Shown here one piece after another: positions 45,265-52,622 of a stretch of 64,000 bases of DNA. A program made the translations under genes and the position numbers. The notes below the pieces were generated by a model. It was not told the DNA's origin. It searched no databases and saw only the letters and a program-made list of their open reading frames with translations. The stretch's first letter is position 1. Every line of letters begins with the position of its first letter. Source of the DNA: DASYLJ01 sp036009625. Lineage in GTDB: Bacteria > Desulfobacterota > Binatia > DP-6. The DNA lies in contig DASYLJ010000043.1 of the NCBI GenBank assembly GCA_036009625.1, positions 1 through 64,000 of the forward strand. Direction: 5' to 3'.

Positions 45265-45313
45265 CCCCAAGAGGAGGGTCAAGCAGAAACCAACGGCAAA
45301 GTGACCTTTATTC

Positions 45314-45342
45314 TTGACCGAAGAAGCATGCCGGGCTATTCT
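45314..45342 (+). promoter_or_regulatory. Promoter candidate of the transposase gene
   Basis: TTGACC (45314-45319), a 17-base spacer and TATTCT (45337-45342) form a good sigma-70-like pair. The start codon follows 7 bases after the -10 box, so the message would have almost no leader. No ribosome site is present. Confidence 0.48.
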
Positions 45343-45348
45343 CCGTGC

Positions 45349-46221
45349 ATGAACAAGTTGAGCGCTGATCGCCGCGCGCAGATTCTTGGCATGATGGTCG
45401 AGGGGATGTCTATTCGAGCCATCACCCGCCTAACCGGCGTCAGCAAGAACACGGTGGCGAAGCTCCTCGTGACCGCCGGCCAGGCGTGCCTGGAGTACCA
45501 GGACGCGACCCTGCGGAACCTGCCCTGCACGCGGGTTCAGTGCGACGAAATCTGGTCCTTCGTCTACGCCAAGGACAAGAATCTCCCCGAGGAGAAGCGC
45601 GGCCAGATCGGTGCCGGCTCCGTGTGGACTTGGACGGCCATCTGCGCCGACACGAAGATCATCCCCAGCTTCTACGTCGGCACGCGGGATGCGGGCGCGG
45701 CCTACGAGTTCATCAACGACCTGGCGAAGCGCCTCACGTACCGCGTGCAGCTCACGACCGACGGCCACAAGGCGTACCTCGATGCCGTCGATTCCGTGAT
45801 CGGCTACCACCAGATCGACTACGCGCAGCTCATCAAGGTCTACGGTGCGGAGCGCCCCGGTGAGGCCCGCTACAGCCCGGCGACGTGCATCGGGACTGAG
45901 TTCAAGATCGTGGCCGGTAACCCCGACCCGAAGCACATCAGCACCAGCTACGTGGAGCGTCAGAACCTGTCGATGCGGATGGGCATGCGGCGCTTCACGC
46001 GGCTCACCAACGCCTTCAGCAAGAAGCTGGAGAACCACGTTCACGCCATCGCGATCTACTTCATGCACTACAACTTTGTGCGGGTGCATCAGACGCTCCG
46101 GTGCAGTCCGGCCATGGAGGCCAAGGTCACGACCAAGCTCTGGTCGCTGGCGGATATGGTCGCGATGATCGAGGCGTGGGAGGCGAAGCAGCCGAAGGGC
46201 GAGACGGCGCAAGTTGACTAG
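45349..46221 (+). CDS. IS1-family-like (ISMhu11-type) DDE transposase
   Basis: A 290-residue transposase. The N terminus MNKLSADRRAQILGMMVEG with ITRLTGVSKNTVAKLL is an HTH of the IS1 InsA type, joined here in one frame to the catalytic part (no frameshift), as in the ISMhu11-like subgroup. CDEIWSFVYAK, LTTDGHKAYL and STSYVERQNLSMRMGMRRFTRLTNAFSKKLENH carry the probable catalytic acids D, D and E. ATG 45349 was preferred over an upstream GTG at 45301 because the HTH begins there. The gene lies centrally in the element. Confidence 0.88.
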   Translation: MNKLSADRRAQILGMMVEGMSIRAITRLTGVSKNTVAKLLVTAGQACLEYQDATLRNLPCTRVQCDEIWSFVYAKDKNLPEEKRGQIGAGSVWTWTAICADTKIIPSFYVGTRDAGAAYEFINDLAKRLTYRVQLTTDGHKAYLDAVDSVIGYHQIDYAQLIKVYGAERPGEARYSPATCIGTEFKIVAGNPDPKHISTSYVERQNLSMRMGMRRFTRLTNAFSKKLENHVHAIAIYFMHYNFVRVHQTLRCSPAMEAKVTTKLWSLADMVAMIEAWEAKQPKGETAQVD

Positions 46222-46262
46222 ACCGCTTGCCGGTGCGCCGGGCGGCTTAGTATGGTCGCCGC

Positions 46263-46529
46263 GTGCTCACCCGCCTTGCTCTACTCGCCGTGTTGGTGTT
46301 GGCGTCTGGCTGCCCGAAAAAGGCCGCGTACATAACCAACGACCACGGTGGGTTTACCCTCATGAGCAAGGCGGGCTCGATGGAGCAGGCGGTAACGCGC
46401 TTCCAGCGGACCGCCGCCGATATCTGCGTCGGCCGACCCTTCACGCTGACGACGCCGATCGTTGTCGCGAACGGCTGGGGTCCAATGGGCAGTGAGATCG
46501 ACGTGCGCAGCGACCTGGCCTGTCAGTGA
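46263..46529 (+). CDS. Small lipoprotein (passenger)
   Basis: An 88-residue protein with a lipoprotein signal: LALLAVLVLASGCPKK, where the Cys is at residue 17. The mature part is about 70 residues with no recognised domain. GTG start. It ends in a GTGA overlap with the next gene. The role is unknown, possibly envelope protection or export of a partner. Confidence 0.65.
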   Translation: MLTRLALLAVLVLASGCPKKAAYITNDHGGFTLMSKAGSMEQAVTRFQRTAADICVGRPFTLTTPIVVANGWGPMGSEIDVRSDLACQ

Positions 46530-46858
46530 GCGGCGAGGAGGACAAGCAGCTCGACGCAATTGTCCAGCGTGCCGGACGATTGTACGCGGTCGCCATTGAC
46601 GCCGCGGTCCAAGCGCTCCGCGCCGTCCCCCGCCCGCCGTGCTGTCTTGGGCTCTACGTCCCCGACCCCTCGTCTTTCGACGACGCCATGGACGCGACAC
46701 ACGGTGAGGTGTCGAAGCACTTTAGGCGCATTGAGGCCGACACCCTGGTCGACTATGTCGAAGCAGGCCGTCGAGCAGTCGCAACGCGACATGGAACGGT
46801 GATCCCGGTTCGCATTGATGATCTTTGGGTCTGGCCGCTTGCGCCAGATTCAAACTGA
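46526..46858 (+). CDS. Hypothetical protein ending inside the right inverted repeat (passenger)
   Basis: A 110-residue protein with no signal or membrane helix. The last codons (Pro-Asp-Ser-Asn-stop) are encoded by the right terminal repeat (CCAGATTCAAACTGA), so the end of the element also ends this gene. I do not recognise a family. It is co-translated with the lipoprotein. Confidence 0.5.
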   Translation: MSGEEDKQLDAIVQRAGRLYAVAIDAAVQALRAVPRPPCCLGLYVPDPSSFDDAMDATHGEVSKHFRRIEADTLVDYVEAGRRAVATRHGTVIPVRIDDLWVWPLAPDSN

Positions 46859-46867
46859 CCCACTACC
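46844..46867. repeat. Right terminal inverted repeat, 24 bases
   Basis: Exact reverse complement of 43029-43052. It also encodes the end of the last passenger gene. Confidence 0.93.
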
Positions 46868-46875
46868 GGGCCGGG
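46868..46875. repeat. Right target-site duplication
   Basis: GGGCCGGG directly follows the right inverted end and equals 43021-43028. Confidence 0.88.
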
Positions 46876-47289
46876 AGGCAGCTTGACGTCCTTGTCGTCG
46901 CCGACGGCGCAGGTGATCGTCGTCCCGCCCACCGTCACGTCCAGGTACGCGGCACCGGACCCCAGCGAGACGGGGTTGAGCGCGTCGCCGATCACGGCAG
47001 CGAGCCGATAGAAGGTGACGCCTTTGACGACGTCGTACTTCTCCGTGCGCACCTTGGTGACGAGCAGCTGGTCCATCGCCACGGGCTGATCGTTCCCGAG
47101 CTGCGAGCCGCCGCTCTCTGCGTTCCACAGCCGGAAGATCACCTGCGACTGGCCTTTGGACAGCTCTTTGAAGCCGTCGGGCCCCGAAGCTGGGACGTCG
47201 CACACCACGTCGACCGAGGTCGGGACGGCCCCGATCGCGACGCAGGGGAGGGCGGCGAGGAGTAGTGCAGTGGCGATGGCTGTTCTCAT
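46868..47289 (-). pseudogene. Collagen-like secreted protein, N-terminal part (split by the insertion element)
   Basis: ATG 47289 has a good ribosome site (GGAGG) and begins a signal peptide (TAIATALLLAALPCVAIG). About 120 mature residues (VPTSVDVVCDVPASGPDGF through DVKLPPGP) follow and are then cut by the element. Translation would run on into the element and stop at 46753 after about 38 foreign residues. The other half is at 42177-43020. Reading across the two halves with one target copy gives an unbroken frame, so the disruption is recent. Confidence 0.85.
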
Positions 47290-47506
47290 GGATCCTCCGG
47301 GCGGACGCGGGTGGTCCCAGGGTTTCGGGCAACTCTCTAGGTCTGAGAACAGCCGAACTCTTTTCCTGTCTTCGGGCGCAGCCTCGTTCATCAGCGCCAA
47401 CGAACGCAAACACTTTCGGTTGCTGGACGCGAGAAATGCGAGGCCGGGCGTCGAAGGCCGCAGCCTGCCGCACGGCGCTCGCGGGGTCCCGCCCTGGCCC
47501 TCCCAG

Positions 47507-48112
47507 TCAGAACCGCAGCATCTCGAACGGACCCACGCCGTCCGGCAGGGGCGGGCGCGCCGTCAGCGTCTCGAGCGGCTCGCCGGCGCGGTAGCGCGCC
47601 AGCAGCTCCTCTGGATCGTAGACGACGCCTATCGGGTTCGCTGCGAATGCGCCGCTCTGCATCCAGGTGTCGATCGCCGCGATCGACGGCATGTTGTCGA
47701 CCTGCAGCTCGACGCGGCTGCCGTCGGGGTCCTTGTAGTACATCGACGTCGTGGGGCCGTGGTTGATGCACCAGTACGGCGTGATGTCCTCGTGCTTCAG
47801 CCGCTCGTAAGTGTGGAGCAGGTCGCCGAGATCGGCGTAGGTGAAGGCGATGTGGTCGGTGCCGGCGGCCATCGCCGGCTGCGCCTCGAGTCCGGGGATG
47901 CGGGCGACCGCGATGCGGTGATGCTCATCGTCGTAGGTGAGGAACGCGAGCATACCGTCGGTGAACACGACCCGGGCGCCGAGCACGGTGCAGTACCATT
48001 GCACGAGCTCGTCGAACCGTCCGGTGCGGCGCACGACGTGCGCCAGCTGGCGGGGGCTCACCGTGCCGCGGTCGGCGGCGAGGCTCCGGGTGCGATCGTC
48101 CTGCGTGCTCAT
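47507..48112 (-). CDS. VOC-family (extradiol dioxygenase/glyoxalase-like) protein
   Basis: A 201-residue protein with the two beta-alpha-beta-beta-beta modules of the VOC fold: RQLAHVVRRTGRFDELVQWYCTVLGARVVF, then GTDHIAFTYADLGDLL and KDPDGSRVELQVDNMP. His (LAHVV), His (DHIAF) and Glu (RVELQ) are the usual metal ligands, so it could be a ring-cleaving dioxygenase. It starts in an ATGA overlap with the monooxygenase, with a strong AAGGAG ribosome site inside that gene. Last gene of the degradative operon. No gene lies in the 217 bases beyond it (47290-47506). Confidence 0.8.
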   Translation of the reverse strand: MSTQDDRTRSLAADRGTVSPRQLAHVVRRTGRFDELVQWYCTVLGARVVFTDGMLAFLTYDDEHHRIAVARIPGLEAQPAMAAGTDHIAFTYADLGDLLHTYERLKHEDITPYWCINHGPTTSMYYKDPDGSRVELQVDNMPSIAAIDTWMQSGAFAANPIGVVYDPEELLARYRAGEPLETLTARPPLPDGVGPFEMLRF

Positions 48113-49848
48113 GTGTGTTCTCCTTCCAGTCGCCGTCCCATGGCGATGTCGAGGGCGTCGGCGAGCCCGACGCCCGTGTACCCCGCGGGGCCGTCGAATG
48201 CGCGCCACGCGACGTGGCCGTCGGGACGCACCAGCACCGCACCGTCGTCGGGGATGCCGTAGACACCCGACCACGTATCGTCGACGTCGAGAAGATCCCC
48301 GTCGGCGCCGACGTGGTGGTGGCGAACCCGATGCCCGTCGGAGAGCACCCGCGCCCACGCCGCACCCGCCGGGCCGTGCGTCAGCAGCACGAAGTCGCGT
48401 CCGAGCAGATCGTGGAGCGGGACGCGGACGTCGGGTGCGTCCGCGCATGCCACCCAGCAGTGCGGGGCGCGTGCGCCCGGCCGCGCGTTGGGCACGTACT
48501 CGTACACCGGGTTCTCGACGGCGTGCTCCTCGGCGTAGTGGCGCGTTCCGTCCGGGACGATGATCGGCGAGTCCCAGTAGCCGTAGCCGATCTCCTGCCC
48601 GAGGAAGAGGAAGTGCGTCTTCTGCTGCGCGATGGCCGCCGTCTTGCGAGCCCGCTGTTCGCGGCCGAGCGGCGTGTCGAGATCGACCTCCTCACAGTCG
48701 GGCACGCGGCCGCCGAAGGTGGCGCCGGTGTCGCGGATCTTGACGGCGTTCTCGCGGCTCTGCTCGACGTTGAACTCGGCGATCGGTCGACGCTCGCTGT
48801 GGTAGGTGTCGAGGAGCACGTCGGGCGCGTCGCCGCGCAGCACGGCGGCGAGCTTCCAGGCGAGGTTGTGCGTCTCCTGCATGCCGGTGTTGAAGCCGAA
48901 GCCGCCGGTGGGAATGTTGAGATGCGCGGTGTCGCCGCCGAAGAAGACGCGGCCGGCGCGGAAGTGATCGATGACCTGGCCGCACAGCACCCATGAGCCG
49001 ATGGCGAGGATCTTCACCGGCAGCTCGTCCGTCCCGATGGCGGCGCGCACGCGCTCGAGGCAGCGCGCCTCGGTGTAGTCCTCGAGGCGCTCGCCGTCCT
49101 CGGGGAACCACGGCGTGTTGAAGCAGTACTTCCGGTGATCGCCGCCGAGGGCGATGAAGGCGCCGGGCGCCTTCGGCGTCGCGGTCCAGAACAGCGCCTG
49201 GTTGCGCTCCTCGACGAGGCTCTCGAGATCGGCCTCGATATAGATGTTGATGACGTGCCCGAACGGCGGCGGTCCGACCAGGGCGCGGCCGAGCGCCTCG
49301 CGGGTCGGGCTGCGCACGCCCTCGCAGGCGATGACGTACGCCGACTCGACGACGATCTCCTCGCCGGTGGCGCGCTCGACGACCGTGGTGCGCACGCCGT
49401 CGTCATTCTGCTCGAGCGCGATCTTCTCGTGCCCGAAGAGGATGGTGGCGTGCGGGGCGCGCTCGGCGTGCTCCTTCAGGATGGCCTCGAGCACGATCTG
49501 CGACGACACGCAGCCCGGGCTGGCGGTCGAGCGCATGAGCCGCGCGATGTGATCGGGGGCGTCGGCGCCGCTCAGCACGCCGAGCTTGTAGCCGCGGATG
49601 CTGGTGTAGAACGACACGCCCTGCGGGAAGAGGGCGGTGGCGTAGACGTCGGCGGCGATGCCGAGCAGGCGCAGCACCTCCATGGTGCGGACGTTGAAGT
49701 AGGACGCCTTCGGATGCGTCGCCGTGCCCGGGTGCTTCTCGACCAGCACGCAGTCGACGCCCTGGGCGTCGAGATGCAGCGCGGTCGACAGACCGACCGG
49801 ACCGCCACCGACGACGAGGACCTGCGTCTGCAGCCGACGCGGGCTCAG
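48109..49848 (-). CDS. FAD-dependent aromatic monooxygenase, apparent CTG start
   Basis: A 579-residue class A flavoprotein hydroxylase. VLVVGGGPVGLSTALHL (FAD-binding GxGxxG), VEKHPGTATHPKASYFNVRTMEVLRLLG, VIACEGVRSPTREALG and VFFGGDTAHLNIPTGGFGFNTGMQETHNLAWKLAAVL (second FAD motif, GD) are all present; the C-terminal thioredoxin-like domain is at the end. Hydroxylation of a phenolic ring is expected. No ATG, GTG or TTG lies in this frame near the first beta strand; the only well placed codon is a CTG that overlaps the upstream stop as CTGA. A frameshift in the sequence or a ribosome re-initiation on CTG are the possibilities. Confidence 0.78.
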   Translation of the reverse strand: MSPRRLQTQVLVVGGGPVGLSTALHLDAQGVDCVLVEKHPGTATHPKASYFNVRTMEVLRLLGIAADVYATALFPQGVSFYTSIRGYKLGVLSGADAPDHIARLMRSTASPGCVSSQIVLEAILKEHAERAPHATILFGHEKIALEQNDDGVRTTVVERATGEEIVVESAYVIACEGVRSPTREALGRALVGPPPFGHVINIYIEADLESLVEERNQALFWTATPKAPGAFIALGGDHRKYCFNTPWFPEDGERLEDYTEARCLERVRAAIGTDELPVKILAIGSWVLCGQVIDHFRAGRVFFGGDTAHLNIPTGGFGFNTGMQETHNLAWKLAAVLRGDAPDVLLDTYHSERRPIAEFNVEQSRENAVKIRDTGATFGGRVPDCEEVDLDTPLGREQRARKTAAIAQQKTHFLFLGQEIGYGYWDSPIIVPDGTRHYAEEHAVENPVYEYVPNARPGARAPHCWVACADAPDVRVPLHDLLGRDFVLLTHGPAGAAWARVLSDGHRVRHHHVGADGDLLDVDDTWSGVYGIPDDGAVLVRPDGHVAWRAFDGPAGYTGVGLADALDIAMGRRLEGEHT

Positions 49849-50714
49849 AGCACCATCTCCCCGGGCTCGGCGACGACGGTGTTCTCGATCGCGCCGAGCT
49901 TCTCGATCTCGATGCGGACCACGTCGCCCACCTGCAGGAAGCGCGGCGGCTTCATGGCGCCGCCGACGCCGGACGGCGTGCCGGTGGTGACGACGTCGCC
50001 GGGCTCGAGGGTGAAGGCGGTGGAGAGGTGCTCGACCTGGGCGAAGCAGTCGAAGATGAGCTGGTTCGTATTCGAGTCCTGGCGCAGCTCGCCGTTCACC
50101 CAGGTGCGCAGCTGCAGCGCGTGCGGATCGCCGACCTCGTCGGGCGTCACCAGCCACGGGCCCATCGGGCCGTGCGTGTCGAACGACTTGCCCATGGTCA
50201 TGGTGGGCGTGCGCAGCTGCCAGTCGCGTACGCTCACGTCGTCGACGATGCAGTAGCCGGCGATCACCTCGTGCGCGCGATCGCGCGGCACGTGCCGGCA
50301 GCGGCGGCCGATGACGAAGGCGAGCTCGCCCTCGTAGTCGAGCAGCGGCGACACGCGTGGCAGGTGGATGGGCGCGTACGGCCCGGTGACGCAGGTGGAC
50401 TGCTTGTTGAACATGACGGGGACGGACGGCGTGTCGAAGCCCGACTCCTTCACGTGGTCGGCGTAGTTGAGGCCGAGCGCCAGGAACTTCGGCGGCCGCG
50501 GGATGGGGGCCTCGAGCACGACGTCGGCTAGGGCGAGCCGCCGGCCTGTGCTGGCGGCGGCGCGGGCGGCATCGAGTGCCGCGGCGCCGGCGGTGAGGAA
50601 GCCGATCATGTCGCGCGGCAGCGCCGGCGCCGCGACGGCGAGGTCGACGATGCCGTCGTCGGTGACGACGCCGATGCGGGTGGTGCCGTCGTGGGTGAAG
50701 GTGGCGAGCTTCAT
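49845..50714 (-). CDS. Fumarylacetoacetate hydrolase family protein
   Basis: A 289-residue enzyme: an N-terminal small domain, then PPKFLALGLNYADHVKESG, VMFNKQSTCVTGPYAPI, LDYEGELAFVIGRRC and VTTGTPSGVGGAMKPPRFLQVGDVVRIEIEKLG. DYEGELAF holds the metal-binding Glu pair. In catechol and homoprotocatechuate meta-cleavage pathways such enzymes hydrate or isomerise ring-fission products. A clear GGAGGA ribosome site precedes the ATG. Confidence 0.85.
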   Translation of the reverse strand: MKLATFTHDGTTRIGVVTDDGIVDLAVAAPALPRDMIGFLTAGAAALDAARAAASTGRRLALADVVLEAPIPRPPKFLALGLNYADHVKESGFDTPSVPVMFNKQSTCVTGPYAPIHLPRVSPLLDYEGELAFVIGRRCRHVPRDRAHEVIAGYCIVDDVSVRDWQLRTPTMTMGKSFDTHGPMGPWLVTPDEVGDPHALQLRTWVNGELRQDSNTNQLIFDCFAQVEHLSTAFTLEPGDVVTTGTPSGVGGAMKPPRFLQVGDVVRIEIEKLGAIENTVVAEPGEMVL

Positions 50715-50729
50715 CGGGTGTCCTCCGGG

Positions 50730-51404
50730 TCAGCGGGCGAGGGGAGCGATCGGGGGCAGCGGGCGGCGCGCGATGGCGTGTGCCTCGCGGGCGGGCAGGC
50801 CGAGCAGCGTCAGGATGACGGTGGCGGCGCGCTCGGGTGCGTCGTCGCCGAGCTGGCCGTGCAGCCGCGCCGCCGTGATGGCGAGCATCGTGCCACCGGC
50901 GGCGATCATGGCGGCGGTCGGGTCGTCGGTGGTGAAGCGGTGCTTCGCGATGCCGATCTGGACGTCGCGTGCGAGGCGCTGGCCGAGGGTACTGTGCTGG
51001 GCGTTGGCACGGGTGAGCGCGGTGCGCACCAGGAACCATCCCCACGCCTCGTCCGCCGCCGCGGTCATGACGGCGTGTCGTATCGACGCCGCCAGCACCT
51101 CGGCCGGATCGTCGAGGGTATCGGCGAGGCGGTCGGCGGCTGCACCGAAGTGCTCGAGCGCGTCCTCCATGACGGCGTCGGCGATCGCCTCCTTGGACGG
51201 GAAGTGGTTGTAGAACGAGCCGAAGCCGACGTCGGCGGTGTCGGTGATCTCCTGGATCGAGGTGGCCCCGATCCCCTTGCGCGCCATGAGCTCGCGCGCC
51301 GCGGTCACCAGGCGGGAGCGGGTCTCGAGACGGCGGCGGGCACCCCGGCCATCGCTGCTGGCCGGTCGAACCGTGATGGGGGCCTTGCCGCGTCCCGTTC
51401 GCAT
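50730..51404 (-). CDS. TetR/AcrR-family transcription regulator
   Basis: A 224-residue protein. HTH at about 35-80: TRSRLVTAARELMARKGIGATSIQEITDTADVGFGSFYNHFPSKEAI. The C-terminal ligand domain is all helical. It lies inside the degradative operon, 15 bases before the hydrolase, and is probably its repressor; the palindrome and promoter directly upstream suggest it controls itself and the following genes. Confidence 0.87.
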   Translation of the reverse strand: MRTGRGKAPITVRPASSDGRGARRRLETRSRLVTAARELMARKGIGATSIQEITDTADVGFGSFYNHFPSKEAIADAVMEDALEHFGAAADRLADTLDDPAEVLAASIRHAVMTAAADEAWGWFLVRTALTRANAQHSTLGQRLARDVQIGIAKHRFTTDDPTAAMIAAGGTMLAITAARLHGQLGDDAPERAATVILTLLGLPAREAHAIARRPLPPIAPLAR

Positions 51405-51412
51405 GATGGTCG

Positions 51413-51460
51413 CCGATACCTCAGTCCTGACGATTGTGTCAAGACTGATGAAATCGTCAG
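51413..51460 (-). promoter_or_regulatory. tetR promoter with an operator palindrome
   Basis: On the minus strand TTGACA (51442-51437) is followed 17 bases on by GTATCG (51419-51414), a weak -10 box. CTGACGATT and AATCGTCAG (plus-strand 51427-51435 and 51452-51460) form a perfect 9-base inverted repeat with a 16-base spacer, and the -35 box sits within that spacer. This is the textbook layout for a TetR repressor. The spacing is somewhat long for one dimer and could bind two. Confidence 0.58.
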
Positions 51461-51461
51461 T

Positions 51462-52622
51462 TCAGCTGAACGACGCTGGAAACGCGCGATAGCCACGGAG
51501 CACGTTGTTCATCGCGACCACCGGCTCGCCGACCGTGACGGTGCGCACGTGCGTCACCATGGCCCGCAGCAGCGACTGCATCTCGAGCTGCGCCAGGTAG
51601 CCGCCGGCGCAGCGATGGACACCGTAGCCGAAGCCGAGATGATCCTTCGCGTCGCGCCCGACATCGAACCGGTCGGGATCCTCGTAGCGTCGCTCGTCGC
51701 GATTGGCGGACGCGAACAGCACGACGACGCGGCTGCCGGCGGGGATGGTGGTGCCGCCGACGTCGTAGTCGGCGAGCGCGTAGCGTGAGAACGCGCGCAC
51801 CGGCGCCTCGTAGCGCAGCACCTCATCGACGGTGCGCGGGATGAGCTCGGGATCGGCGCGGACGCGCTCCCACTCCGACGGATGACGCCCGAGCAGGTGG
51901 AGCAGGTGGCCGGCACCGAGGATCGTCGTGTCGAGGCTGGGAGCGATGTAGTCGATCAGCATGCCGGCGACGTCGTCCGGCTCGAGCCGACCCTCGTCGG
52001 CGGCGGTGAACAGCCGCGCTGCCCAGCTGTCCGGCCGCAGCCGCGCGCGCTCGACGCCGGCGGCGTAGCCGAGCATGTCGAAGACCGTCGGAATCGCCGC
52101 CTGGCCGCGCTCGTTCATGGGGCCGAGCGCATCGAAGATCGCCGACGCCCACGCCAGCATCCGCGCCTGCCCCTCGTCGGGCAGTCCGACCAGCCGCGCC
52201 ACCACCTCGACCGGCAGGTGGCGGGCGAAGTCGGCCACGCCGTCGAAGGTGTCGCGCGCGAGCAGACGGCGCACCAGCGCGTCGGCGAGCGCGGTGATCT
52301 CGTCCTCGATCACCCGCAGCGCGCTCGGCATCATCGGTTTCATGAGGACGCCGCGCAGCTGGCGATGGACGTCGCCGTCGGAGGTGAGCGTGACGCGACC
52401 CGCCGGGCCGTTCAGCATGTCGTTGACGGCGACGCCGTGGCTCGACACCAGCACCTCGTCGGCACGGAGCGCGTCGCGCACGTCCTGGAAGCGGCCGATG
52501 GCCCAGGCGTCGTGCGCCGTGAGCCACACCGCCGGGCCGAGATCGCGGATGGCGCGGTAGCGCGGATAGGGGTCGACGATCGCGGCGTCGTCGTAGAGGT
52601 CGCCGTCGAAGGCGGGCGTCAC
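51462..52622 (-). CDS. Cytochrome P450 (bacterial CYP)
   Basis: A 386-residue soluble P450. FGYGVHRCAG holds the heme ligand C338, EVLRYEAP is the K-helix ExxR, and IDYIAPSLDTTILGAG is the I-helix, where the usual acid-alcohol pair is DT. Without an N-terminal membrane anchor it depends on a separate ferredoxin system, not encoded here. It starts in an ATGA overlap with the CoA-transferase. Hydroxylation of a terpenoid, steroid or aromatic ring is the likely job. Confidence 0.87.
   Translation of the reverse strand: MTPAFDGDLYDDAAIVDPYPRYRAIRDLGPAVWLTAHDAWAIGRFQDVRDALRADEVLVSSHGVAVNDMLNGPAGRVTLTSDGDVHRQLRGVLMKPMMPSALRVIEDEITALADALVRRLLARDTFDGVADFARHLPVEVVARLVGLPDEGQARMLAWASAIFDALGPMNERGQAAIPTVFDMLGYAAGVERARLRPDSWAARLFTAADEGRLEPDDVAGMLIDYIAPSLDTTILGAGHLLHLLGRHPSEWERVRADPELIPRTVDEVLRYEAPVRAFSRYALADYDVGGTTIPAGSRVVVLFASANRDERRYEDPDRFDVGRDAKDHLGFGYGVHRCAGGYLAQLEMQSLLRAMVTHVRTVTVGEPVVAMNNVLRGYRAFPASFS

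Larger units (their letters stand above)
43029..46867 (+). mobile_element. IS1-family-like insertion element with passenger genes, 3839 bp
   Basis: The element has perfect 24-base inverted ends (starting GGTAGTGGGTCAG), a matching 8-base target duplication, and one transposase gene at 45349-46221 of the IS1/ISMhu11-like type. The first 12 bases of the ends fit the GGTxxTGxxxCA pattern I recall for IS1. Ordinary IS1 elements are about 0.8-1.2 kb; this one is more than three times that because it also carries a C2H2-like small protein, a KGG-type basic protein, a three-gene minus-strand cassette, a small lipoprotein and a 110-residue protein. Base composition in the middle is lower in GC and codon use differs from the host. 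Such cargo-bearing elements are sometimes called transporter IS. No sign of a second transposase or a resolution site. Confidence 0.87.
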
